Part shown: piece by piece, positions 15,966 to 23,217 of the stretch
Numbering within the stretch: the first letter of the stretch is position 1
How the letters are laid out: each line of letters begins with the position of its first letter
From: a virus
Virus record (IMG/VR): IMGVR_UViG_3300013138_000028
Span: 1-32,199 of that record
Reading direction: 5' to 3' (one strand)
DNA: 32,199 bases
Program-made: the position numbers and the translations under genes
The notes under the pieces: generated by a model
The model's input: the letters and a program-made list of their open reading frames with translations, nothing else
What the model was told of the DNA's origin: nothing
Database searches by the model: none

Positions 15966-16975
15966 AAAACCAAAATAATTGTTTAATTATGAAACTCTAT
16001 TTTTTAATATACGTATAATAATTAAAATATTGTATATGTGGAAAAAAGAAAGAGTATATCCAGAAATAACAAGTAAACAAAAAGAATTTTTAATAGGATG
16101 TATTATGGGAGATGGTACTTTACAAAAACAACCAACTTCTAGATATCCAGAATTTACTTGTTCACATGGAGAAAAACAATATGAATATGCTAAGTGGAAA
16201 TCTAAAATTTTAGATTGGCCAAATACATATTTAAAACAATTTAAAAGAAAAACACCGAATAAGAAAACAGGGAAATATTATTCTTATTGTTATTTAAGAA
16301 CAATAGTAAATAAAAATCTACAAGAATTATATAATGAATTCTATTTGAATAAAACAAAAAGAATAACTGAAAAAATAATGGAAAATTATACTGATTTTTC
16401 ATTAGCAGTACATTATATGGATGATGGATATATTCAATCAAATTCATATAATTTTGCAACATGTAATTTTGATGATCAAAGTATAAATATATTTAGAAAA
16501 TATTTATATTTAAATTTTGATATAGAAACTACTAAACAAAAATATAATAGAGTAAGAGTTAGAAGTAATTCTATTGAAAAAATGAATGCTTTAATAGAAA
16601 AATATATTCTTGAAATTCCTTGTATGACTTATAAATTAATAAATACGTCTCATAATTCCGTTAATTGTCTGGGAACTCCTGAAGAGGACAATCAGCAGCC
16701 AAGCTCTTGTGGTGACACAGAGAAAGGTTCAACGACTAGTAGTGAGTCTCAAGTAGACAATAATTCTACCACGAAAGCGGAACAATCTAAAACAGGAAGG
16801 GATTATTATTTAGAAGAGTTAGGATCAGATAAAGTAACAACTTTGATTGTTAATCCCATGTCTAAACGATATCCTCAAATAATATTAGATTGAAGATATA
16901 GTCTGAACTGCATATATAACTTAAGGTGTAAAAAATGCAGATGTAGAAAATAAACATTTCTACGATAACATATTG
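15966..16975 (+). mobile_element. Group I intron with homing endonuclease ORF, in the helicase gene
   Basis: 1,010 nt. All four conserved elements are classical: P TTAATTGTCTGGGAA (~16661), Q AATCAGCAGCC (~16690-16700), R GGTTCAACGACTAG (~16726-16739) and S GAAGATATAGTCT (~16892-16904), with P7 GACTA/TAGTC. The guide sequence GTCTCATAATT (16647-16657) pairs with the 5' exon end AATTTTGAGAT (15955-15965) at 10 of 11 positions, with the hallmark U-G wobble at the splice site. The terminal G is 16975. Splicing gives NFE-MLSSKQVGR in frame. The endonuclease ORF therefore occupies the P1 loop and continues into the core. Similar P/Q/R/S wording to the polymerase intron suggests the same intron subgroup. 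Confidence 0.92.
16036..16893 (+). CDS. LAGLIDADG homing endonuclease (intron-encoded)
   Basis: 285 residues from ATG 16036 (MWKKERVYPEITSKQKEFL); an in-frame TTG at 15979 is a less likely start. Two LAGLIDADG motifs are present: LIGCIMGDGTLQ (D26) and LAVHYMDDGYIQ (D129/D130). The spacing and the HYMDDG form resemble the single-chain LAGLIDADG DNA endonuclease family found in introns. It would cut intronless helicase alleles and drive intron homing. The conserved domain ends near residue 210. The last ~75 residues (Ser/Thr/Glu/Gln-rich) are encoded by the ribozyme core itself, and the TGA stop lies within the S element. The tail may be non-functional read-through. Confidence 0.88.
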   Translation: MWKKERVYPEITSKQKEFLIGCIMGDGTLQKQPTSRYPEFTCSHGEKQYEYAKWKSKILDWPNTYLKQFKRKTPNKKTGKYYSYCYLRTIVNKNLQELYNEFYLNKTKRITEKIMENYTDFSLAVHYMDDGYIQSNSYNFATCNFDDQSINIFRKYLYLNFDIETTKQKYNRVRVRSNSIEKMNALIEKYILEIPCMTYKLINTSHNSVNCLGTPEEDNQQPSSCGDTEKGSTTSSESQVDNNSTTKAEQSKTGRDYYLEELGSDKVTTLIVNPMSKRYPQIILD

Positions 16976-17660
16976 GTTGAGTTCAAAACAAGTAGGACGA
17001 GCGTTATCTTATAAATTACGTAAGACAACCTCTGAACTATATAGTGCTTCCAACACAGATGACACCTATAAGGTGACTGATGTAGACTTTGAGGATATCC
17101 TCAAACAAGCTGATAAAATTCAACGCTATCCCATCTATTATGTAGATTGCCCTGGTAGTGTTGAAGAAATAAAGAATACAATTATTTCTTTTCAATTCTT
17201 AGAACAAATGAAAGGAAAGTGGGTTATAGTAATACTTGATCATACTTTACTTACAAAAGGACAGAGTGGAGAAAGTGAAAGAGAAATTATTTCATCTCTA
17301 CAAAAAATGTTTATGGAACGAAAGAAGCATGGTAAAATAACCATAATTCAATTGAGCCAATTAAATAGAGAAATTGAAGATAAAGACAGGATTAATAATC
17401 CTACTATGCATTATCCTATACGTAGAGATATATTTGGTTCTGATTCTTTATTTCAAACCAGCGATTACGTTATTGTGCTACACCGCCCTGAAATATTAGG
17501 TATAGAAAATTATGGGCCTAAAAAACTACCCGTCAAGAATATGATTTATGCTCATATTTTGAAAAATCGAGAGGGCGAACCTACAAATTTAAGTTTTGAA
17601 AATAACTTAAAATATAATAGAATAGATGAAGTTGATCCTTACACAATATTAAATTTTTAA
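16976..17660 (+). CDS. DnaB-type (SF4) replicative helicase, exon 2
   Basis: Encodes the last base of codon 96 and residues 97-323. It continues MLSSKQVGRALSYKL straight from the catalytic-Glu motif of exon 1. Walker B is VIVILDHTLL (D184), the DnaB H4-type motif is IIQLSQLNR (221-227), the C-terminal motif is SLFQTSDYVIVLHRPE, and the arginine/sensor motif is HILKNREG, all typical of hexameric SF4 helicases that unwind the replication fork. There is no independent start; the visible TTG at 16977 is simply Leu97. The 94-residue gene follows after 10 bases. Confidence 0.88.
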
Positions 17661-17670
17661 ATCAATATAT

Positions 17671-17955
17671 ATGAAAATAACAAATCTCAAAAATATTATT
17701 GAATATCTTGAAGATATTAATAAGCCGAAAGAAACAAATAAAAATATGACAATTGACATTGAAATAAATATTCCGCTGAAGACTAAACCAAAAAGAAAAG
17801 TTAGAGTATTTTCTAATTTTGTAAAGGTTGGTTATGATCAGTATAAGATCCGTAAGGATTATTTTACTGGATCTGAATACGCATTGATTGATGGAAAGCG
17901 GTATGAAATTGCTCGTGATTTCTGGACAGGTAGAGGATACCTAGTAGAAATCTAA
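17671..17955 (+). CDS. Hypothetical protein (94 aa) with internal repeat
   Basis: ATG 17671, 10 bases after the helicase stop. The N-terminal half is a charged helix (LKNIIEYLEDINKPKE) and a linker. The C-terminal half contains two similar units, YKIRKDYFTGSEYALID (~60-76) and YEIARDFWTGRGYLVEI (~78-94), which share Y-x-I-x-x-D-aromatic-aromatic-T-G and a closing hydrophobic strand. This suggests a small beta-hairpin repeat. A terminator follows 10 bases after the stop. Function unknown; position suggests a replication accessory protein. Confidence 0.68.
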   Translation: MKITNLKNIIEYLEDINKPKETNKNMTIDIEINIPLKTKPKRKVRVFSNFVKVGYDQYKIRKDYFTGSEYALIDGKRYEIARDFWTGRGYLVEI

Positions 17956-17965
17956 TAACAAGTAT

Positions 17966-18010
17966 AGGGAGCTGTACTTTGTTATTACAAAGATTATAGC
18001 TCCCTTTTTT
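17966..18010 (+). terminator. Intrinsic terminator
   Basis: AGGGAGCT (17966-17973) pairs with AGCTCCCT (17998-18005), with an inner CTTTG/CAAAG stem (17977-17981/17988-17992), then six T (18005-18010). It ends the polymerase-helicase unit ahead of the recombination genes. Confidence 0.88.
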
Positions 18011-18030
18011 ATAATTATTAATACACTATT

Positions 18031-18684
18031 ATGGTAAAACAAGTCTATCAAGTTGCTATAGTAGGTATGTCCGGAAAAGGTAAAACAATGTCTTTTCGCA
18101 ATATGAATCCAGAAACTTGTGGATATATAAATGTGGAAAGTAAACCATTACCTTTTGCAAATAAGTTTAAACATTATTCAACACCAAAAGACTGGATAGA
18201 CACATATCAGAAATTATTAGAATTCGCAAAAGATCCAACTATTACAGAAGTAGTATTGGATAGTTTTTCAGCTTATGCCGAAAGCCTACTTAAAACCGCA
18301 AGAGAAATTAAAAAGAATTTCGATGTTTGGAATATGTACAATGAAGAAATAGGGAAACTTATGTATGTCATTCGTAGATATCCAAAAGACATTTTTGTGA
18401 CTGCTCACTATGAGTGGGTAGAAACTGAAGAAGGTGCAGTTGAAAAACGCATTGCTGTTAAAGGAAAAGAATGGAAAGGTATGGTAGAAAAGGAATTTAC
18501 TATTGTACATTTCACAGATATGAGATTAACAACTGATAAAAAAAGAGAATATTTTCTTACACTAAATTCGGATGGCAAGTCATCTGCAAAGACTCCCCCT
18601 ATGTTTTTGCTGAATGAGAATGAACAAGAGTTACCGAATGATGCTAAAATATTTTTAGACCGTATAAGAAAGAATAACAATTAA
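18031..18684 (+). CDS. Sak4-like RecA-fold ATPase (single-strand annealing/recombination)
   Basis: 217 residues. Walker A is VGMSGKGKTMS (G12-T19) and Walker B is TEVVLDSFSAY (D77). It then follows the AAA_24/Sak4 pattern with a conserved polar strand (IFVTAHYEWVE, ~115) and KGKEWKGMVEKEF. Sak4 proteins are short RecA-like ATPases that stimulate annealing or strand exchange with a cognate phage SSB. The next gene, 12 bases on, is just such an SSB-like protein, which supports the call. It starts a new unit after a terminator. Confidence 0.82.
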   Translation: MVKQVYQVAIVGMSGKGKTMSFRNMNPETCGYINVESKPLPFANKFKHYSTPKDWIDTYQKLLEFAKDPTITEVVLDSFSAYAESLLKTAREIKKNFDVWNMYNEEIGKLMYVIRRYPKDIFVTAHYEWVETEEGAVEKRIAVKGKEWKGMVEKEFTIVHFTDMRLTTDKKREYFLTLNSDGKSSAKTPPMFLLNENEQELPNDAKIFLDRIRKNNN

Positions 18685-18696
18685 TAGGGAGTAAAC

Positions 18697-19320
18697 ATGT
18701 ACGATACAACAAAAACAATAGAAACAGAACAGAGTGGACTAACATTTATACAACCAGGTATACACGAAAATGTCCGATTAGCTAAACCAGATGAATCATA
18801 TCCAATTATTTATGAAAAATCTAAGAATGGAAATGAATTTATCGCATTACATTTTATGAATAATGAAGGGCAAACATTTGTTCATACTGAATGGAAACCT
18901 GTATTAGGTACAGGTGAACAAGCAGAAGCTATACTCGAAAAAAAGCAAGCCAATCTAGTTAAACGACTATTACATATTGGCAAAAAAATTGTAAATGAAT
19001 CTGCACTAAAATTCAAAGTTGATACCTTTGAAGAATTAGCTAAACTATATATTAAGGCTATTGGAGATAACTATAAAGATAAATTATTTAGAGTAAAAAT
19101 AATATATAATAATAAAAATTATACTACTTTCCCAAATTATGTACCATTTATAGAAAGTATGTCAATAAAAAATACTAATCTCAAAATGAGTCCTGACGAT
19201 AAAGTAGCTAAGACAAAAGCAGATACAATACCAACTACAAATAATCCTTTCAACGAAGAATCAGAAGCAGAAACGATAAAAGTAGAAACTACTTCACTTA
19301 ATGATCTTCCTTGGAATTAA
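18697..19320 (+). CDS. Single-stranded-DNA-binding-like protein (207 aa)
   Basis: ATG 18697 is preceded by GGGAG (18687-18691), one of the few Shine-Dalgarno-like sites here. Residues ~5-165 are strand-rich with an OB-fold-sized core (EFIALHFMNNEGQTFVHTEW, ~45-64; LFRVKIIYNNKNYTTFPNYV, ~124-143). The last ~40 residues are a disordered acidic linker ending TTSLNDLPWN, closely resembling the acidic-aromatic tail by which SSBs recruit partners. Location beside a Sak4-like ATPase supports an SSB role. I assign it from architecture and context rather than a family signature. Its stop is 9 bases before the pseudoknot element. Confidence 0.68.
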   Translation: MYDTTKTIETEQSGLTFIQPGIHENVRLAKPDESYPIIYEKSKNGNEFIALHFMNNEGQTFVHTEWKPVLGTGEQAEAILEKKQANLVKRLLHIGKKIVNESALKFKVDTFEELAKLYIKAIGDNYKDKLFRVKIIYNNKNYTTFPNYVPFIESMSIKNTNLKMSPDDKVAKTKADTIPTTNNPFNEESEAETIKVETTSLNDLPWN

Positions 19321-19329
19321 TATAAAATC

Positions 19330-19413
19330 ATGAGTGATAATTAAACAATCCCATGTTGAATATACGGGCATTATGGATTAATCCGTATAAATTATCACTC
19401 ATATATATTCAAC
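19330..19413 (+). promoter_or_regulatory. Interleaved-helix (pseudoknot) element ahead of the primase start
   Basis: A perfect 13-bp helix joins ATGAGTGATAATT (19330-19342) with AATTATCACTCAT (19390-19402). GTTGAATATA (19355-19364), inside that helix's loop, pairs perfectly with TATATTCAAC (19404-19413) outside it, giving an H-type pseudoknot topology. A third hairpin TATACGG/CCGTATA (19361-19367/19383-19389) abuts the first helix and competes with the inner end of the second. The structure ends two bases before ATG 19416, so it would block ribosome access. It also contains a 4-codon ORF (ATG AGT GAT AAT TAA). T4 gene 32 provides a precedent for SSB autoregulation through a pseudoknot, but that leader lies ahead of the SSB gene itself. 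Confidence 0.7.
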
Positions 19414-19415
19414 CT

Positions 19416-20411
19416 ATGTATGATTTAGAAAATACAGTTGAAGTAGACAATCTCAAAGAAATATTGAAATTAACTACTGAATATGATATATACGCATTCT
19501 ACATAGGCGATCAATTTAAGATCGGTAAAGTTATGCGTTCTCCATTAAGAAATGATATCCATCCATCTTTTGGTATATATAAATCAAGTATTGGAGGTAA
19601 TCTAATGTGGAAAGACCAAGCTACTGGTAAAAATGGTAATGTTATACAATTTGTTAGTGAAAAGTATATTATATCATATAATGAAGCATTAAAACAAATC
19701 TTTACAGATATAGAAAATGGCTCTATTACTACTACTGAAACAGGTAAATCTATACAAGATTCTTATAAAGCAACTAAAACAGTTATATCAGTACAAAAAA
19801 AGAATTTAACAGAAGTAGATGATAATTATTGGGGACAATATTATATTACTAGAGACATACTTAAAAAATATAATGTATATCCAATATTAACATTTTGGAT
19901 AAATGATTTACCATCTACATTATTCTATACTAAAGAAAAACCTTTGTATGCATATCAAGTATTTAATAAGTTTCAAATTTATTGCCCATATGGTGATAAA
20001 AAAAATAAATTTAGAACTAATACAAGTATATATGATATGCATGGTTTAGAACAATTACCATCATATGGAAATCTATTAATAATAACTAAAAGTAAAAAAG
20101 ATTTATTAGTATTAGATAGATTAGGATATATAGCAATTGCACCTTGTGGAGAGAATACACCTATACCAGAGAATGTTATGCAAAATCTTAAAGAACGATT
20201 TAATAAAATAATAATTCTTTATGATAATGATAAACCAGGTATAGAAGGAGCTAAAAAATTAGCTAAACGACATTCATTAACATATACATATATTCCTATA
20301 GAATATTATAATATGTTTAAAATAAAGGATGTTAGTGATTTTATAAAGAATTATAAGATCACAAAAACAAAAGAAATGTTAAAGAAAATTTTAAGTTGTG
20401 AAAAAGGTTAA
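19416..20411 (+). CDS. DnaG-type primase with Toprim domain
   Basis: 331 residues from ATG 19416 (MYDLENTVEV). I rejected ATG 19353 because it lies inside the pseudoknot and adds a non-conserved N-terminus. The N-terminal ~85 residues (SPLRNDIHPSFGIYK, then GGNLMWKDQATGKNGNVIQF) follow the fold of the primase zinc-finger domain, though the Cys ligands are absent. The Toprim domain spans ~218-300: NLLIITKSKKDLLVL, with Lys where classical Toprim has Glu (as I recall for many phage primases), and ILYDNDKPGIEGAKK with the DxD metal motif. It would lay RNA primers for the encoded polymerase and helicase. Its end overlaps the next gene by 14 bases. Confidence 0.82.
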   Translation: MYDLENTVEVDNLKEILKLTTEYDIYAFYIGDQFKIGKVMRSPLRNDIHPSFGIYKSSIGGNLMWKDQATGKNGNVIQFVSEKYIISYNEALKQIFTDIENGSITTTETGKSIQDSYKATKTVISVQKKNLTEVDDNYWGQYYITRDILKKYNVYPILTFWINDLPSTLFYTKEKPLYAYQVFNKFQIYCPYGDKKNKFRTNTSIYDMHGLEQLPSYGNLLIITKSKKDLLVLDRLGYIAIAPCGENTPIPENVMQNLKERFNKIIILYDNDKPGIEGAKKLAKRHSLTYTYIPIEYYNMFKIKDVSDFIKNYKITKTKEMLKKILSCEKG

Positions 20412-20889
20412 GCGAAAAAAGCAACCTGTAAACAAAAAAGTCCGTAATGCAGAGAAAATACGGTATAATGGTATACAATTTCAAAGTAAATTAGAAGTAT
20501 ACTGTTATAAAAGATTAAAAGAATATGATTTAGAATTTGAATATGAACCACAAGCATTTGAACTTATGCCTAAATTTGAATATGATACTATTTGTGTAGA
20601 ATCATATAAGAAAGGAACTAAATGGTTATTTGGTGATAAGTCAAAAGTAGTTCGTGCTATAAAATATAAACCAGATTTTGTTAATCTTAAAGATGGATGG
20701 ATTATAGAATGTAAAGGTCATCCTAATGAAAGTTTTCCAATTAAATGGAAACTATTCAAATATTATTTAAAAAGAAATAATATGTTAGTACATCTTTATA
20801 TGCCTAAAAATCAGTCTCATGTAGATGAATGTGTTGCAAATATATTAAAAACGATTTATGGAAAAGCAAAATGGAAGAAGATAAATTAA
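20398..20889 (+). CDS. PD-(D/E)XK nuclease, phage DUF1064-like
   Basis: GTG 20398 start inside the end of the primase gene. 163 residues, basic N-terminus (MKKVKRKKQPVNKK). The catalytic pattern is E33 in SKLEVYCYKRL, then FEYEPQAFEL, D93 in KYKPDFV, and E104-x-K106 in GWIIECKG, the PD-(D/E)XK order. This matches the small phage nuclease group annotated as DUF1064, thought to act as junction or branched-DNA endonucleases. Its 3' end overlaps the next gene by 19 bases. The fold is confident; the DNA substrate is not. Confidence 0.8.
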   Translation: MKKVKRKKQPVNKKVRNAEKIRYNGIQFQSKLEVYCYKRLKEYDLEFEYEPQAFELMPKFEYDTICVESYKKGTKWLFGDKSKVVRAIKYKPDFVNLKDGWIIECKGHPNESFPIKWKLFKYYLKRNNMLVHLYMPKNQSHVDECVANILKTIYGKAKWKKIN

Positions 20890-21122
20890 TAGATCCTAGA
20901 TGGAAAGATCTATATAAAACTCAAAAAAGTATTGCTTGGACTCAACTTCATGAACACTTTTTACATAAAATGAATGAAATTTTAATCGAAAATGATAAGT
21001 TAGATCATGACCAAGAAGAAGAACATTACATAGCAGACAGACTTTTATGTGAACTACTTACTATATTAGGATTTGAAGATCTAGTAAAGATATATGATGA
21101 AATTGGTAAATGGTATGCATAA
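20871..21122 (+). CDS. Hypothetical acidic helical protein (83 aa)
   Basis: ATG 20871 (MEEDKLIDPRWKDLYKTQ), overlapping the nuclease end by 19 bases; the upstream ATG 20829 lies deep inside the nuclease gene and adds implausible sequence. All-helical and acidic (LIENDKLDHDQEEEHYIADR), ending IGKWYA. Its TAA overlaps the next ATG by one base (TAATG, 21120-21124), so it is translationally coupled to the exonuclease-like gene. No family recognised; a partner or inhibitor of the adjacent nuclease would be a reasonable guess. Confidence 0.65.
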   Translation: MEEDKLIDPRWKDLYKTQKSIAWTQLHEHFLHKMNEILIENDKLDHDQEEEHYIADRLLCELLTILGFEDLVKIYDEIGKWYA

Positions 21123-22153
21123 TGGAAGAGAAACAATATTACAAGGAGAAACGAATAAGTAGTTCTTCTCTAAAATATTTTGAACAATCTCCGTTACTAT
21201 TTAAGAAATTTCTTGATTCTGAATTAGAACAAGGAGAGAAAAGATATTTAGTAAGAGGTACACAAATACATATGGCTATACTTGAGCCTAAACTATTTAA
21301 AAATAATTATACTTACTTAGATTTTGAAACTCCTAAATCAGAACAACAAAAACAATTCTGTGAAGATTATATAAAAAATTATACTCAGAATATAGAAGTT
21401 GAATATCCTAAAGGTTCAAATAAAGAAACATTTGAAGGTCCAAAAGTATTAGATGAGGATATTATATTATTAATGAGTTATAAAAATAATTATAAAACTA
21501 CAAAATCTGATGAAAAAGCTTTAGAAGAAGCTAAAACACTTAAAAATAAATTATCCAAATATATAACATATCTTCAAAATAGAAAGAAATTTAAGGATAT
21601 ATTATCTTACACAGATTGGAATAGAATACAAGAATTAAAAGATAATTGTGCAAAACACAAGAAAGCCAAAGAATTACTATTTATAGATGATCTAGATACT
21701 AGAGAAGTTCATAATGAATTTGTAATTTTCTGGGAAGATCCTATTCATAAACTTCCATGTAAATCTATGATAGATAGATTAATCATAGATCATAAAAATA
21801 AAAAAATAATATTAGTAGATTTAAAAACAGTTAATTCATTTAATAAATTTAAGGAAAGATGTGATGAATTTTCATACTTTAGACAAATGGCATTTTATTG
21901 GTATGCTATAAATTGGTATTTTGTAAATGAACTTAAAAAAGATATAGGTGAATATACAAAAGAAACATATCTTATAGCACTTAAAACAACTGATGATGCT
22001 GAAGTTAAAGTATATAAAGTACAAGAACAATTTCTTACAGATGGAATGACAGAATTAACTGAACTATTTAGATTACTACAATGGCATTGGGAAAATAATC
22101 AATGGGATTATACAAAAGAATATTATTTAGGAGACGGAGAAGAAAAAATATAA
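21122..22153 (+). CDS. PD-(D/E)XK exonuclease, RecE/Cas4-like
   Basis: 343 residues from ATG 21122 (MEEKQYYKEKRISSSSLKYF). The N-terminus SSSSLKYFEQSPLLFKKFL with RGTQIHMAILEP (~46-57) is characteristic of phage RecE-type exonucleases. The active site follows: D218 in KSMIDRL, D233-x-K235 in ILVDLKTV, and the Q-x-x-x-Y helix FRQMAFYWYAI. Such enzymes resect dsDNA ends to give the single strands used by Sak4/SSB annealing, so with 18031 and 18697 it forms a recombination set. The start overlaps the previous stop. The C-terminus is followed after two bases by the next gene. Confidence 0.82.
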   Translation: MEEKQYYKEKRISSSSLKYFEQSPLLFKKFLDSELEQGEKRYLVRGTQIHMAILEPKLFKNNYTYLDFETPKSEQQKQFCEDYIKNYTQNIEVEYPKGSNKETFEGPKVLDEDIILLMSYKNNYKTTKSDEKALEEAKTLKNKLSKYITYLQNRKKFKDILSYTDWNRIQELKDNCAKHKKAKELLFIDDLDTREVHNEFVIFWEDPIHKLPCKSMIDRLIIDHKNKKIILVDLKTVNSFNKFKERCDEFSYFRQMAFYWYAINWYFVNELKKDIGEYTKETYLIALKTTDDAEVKVYKVQEQFLTDGMTELTELFRLLQWHWENNQWDYTKEYYLGDGEEKI

Positions 22154-22155
22154 TT

Positions 22156-22680
22156 ATGGACATAATAAAGTATAATCATTATACGAATACTACTAAATTT
22201 ATTATGCCTTTGCTATTTGATAATAATACAAAATATCATGAATTATTTCAGAATTTCTTCATAAACGCATACATTGCGGATATAGCAAATAAGGAAAATG
22301 ATGATAATATACATTTAGTATTTGCTGATTATCCATCGCTTAAATTACAAAATACATTAACAAAGTCCATATCAGAATATAAATATGGCGAAGGATTTGT
22401 ATTAGTCTATCCACTTGCTACTAAATGGTTAGACGATTATGAAAAATTAATAAGAGGAGAATATTCTAAAATTAGTAATGAAGCTAAAAAAAGAATATTA
22501 TTCTTTTGGGATGAAGATAATACATCTGTATTATGGGGTGTACTTCATCAAGAAGGAAATTCAGTACAGAAATTTCTTCAGGATGTACTGGGTTTAAAGC
22601 ATGTAGAACCATTCACAAAAACACGTGAGTGGTGGACAGATTACAAAATATCTGAAGAAATGTTAGGGTTAGGAAACTAA
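22156..22680 (+). CDS. Hypothetical protein (174 aa)
   Basis: ATG 22156 (MDIIKYNHYTNTTKFI) chosen; the longer frame from 22102 lies in the exonuclease gene and encodes an implausible poly-Arg leader. Mixed alpha/beta, with EGFVLVYPLATKWLDDYEKL (~81-100) and RILFFWDEDNTSVLWGV (~116-132) as apparent core strands; there are no membrane segments and no motif I recognise. The stop codon lies inside the terminator hairpin. It is the last gene of the recombination unit. Confidence 0.65.
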   Translation: MDIIKYNHYTNTTKFIMPLLFDNNTKYHELFQNFFINAYIADIANKENDDNIHLVFADYPSLKLQNTLTKSISEYKYGEGFVLVYPLATKWLDDYEKLIRGEYSKISNEAKKRILFFWDEDNTSVLWGVLHQEGNSVQKFLQDVLGLKHVEPFTKTREWWTDYKISEEMLGLGN

Positions 22681-22689
22681 CCCTTTTTT
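22666..22689 (+). terminator. Intrinsic terminator overlapping a stop codon
   Basis: GGGTTAG (22666-22672), GAAA tetraloop, CTAACCC (22677-22683), then six T. The last five codons and TAA of the 22156 gene form most of the hairpin, so the coding sequence and terminator share bases. Confidence 0.9.
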
Positions 22690-22713
22690 ATTAATTTTAA
22701 ATTATAAAATAAT

Positions 22714-23169
22714 ATGACACGATACCAAACTGAAAAAACAGTCGAAGCTATTAAAAATATCATACTTCCTAAGTTTGATAATTACTTAAAAGAGAAAAGA
22801 GAATCTACTTCAATTAAGAAAGAAATTGAAAAAGAAATTGAGAAACTTGAAGCAGTAGAAGATGACCTTTCTAATAGTTCATTAAATAAATATTATGATG
22901 ATAAAATACCTATGACTATTACTATAAATGAAACTGAATTTTATTATGATAAAAAATCTGATATGTTTAGAACAGACGAAGATATAAAACTTATAGCACA
23001 AAATATAGTATATAGACGTCATAGTTTAATCAATTATTGGAGATATTCGGAAAATATATCTACTAGAATTACTGCTATTGTAGCATTGCTTGAAGAAACT
23101 TCTTTTGAAGATGCTCTTACTCTTGTTGAAAGTCAGATTGATTTTGAAGAATTTATGGAAAACAATTAA
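22714..23169 (+). CDS. Hypothetical protein (151 aa)
   Basis: ATG 22714 after the terminator, in an A/T-rich leader (AAATAATATG). The N-terminal ~50 residues form a charged coiled-coil helix (KKEIEKEIEKLEAVEDDLSN); the middle has a short strand pair (MTITINETEFYYDKKSDMF) and the rest is helical and acidic (TSFEDALTLVESQIDFEEF). There is no membrane segment. It is followed after 48 bases by a larger coiled-coil protein. No family recognised. Confidence 0.65.
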   Translation: MTRYQTEKTVEAIKNIILPKFDNYLKEKRESTSIKKEIEKEIEKLEAVEDDLSNSSLNKYYDDKIPMTITINETEFYYDKKSDMFRTDEDIKLIAQNIVYRRHSLINYWRYSENISTRITAIVALLEETSFEDALTLVESQIDFEEFMENN

Positions 23170-23217
23170 TAAATAAATATAAATAAAAAATAATTATTAA
23201 CTTTAATACATATTAAG

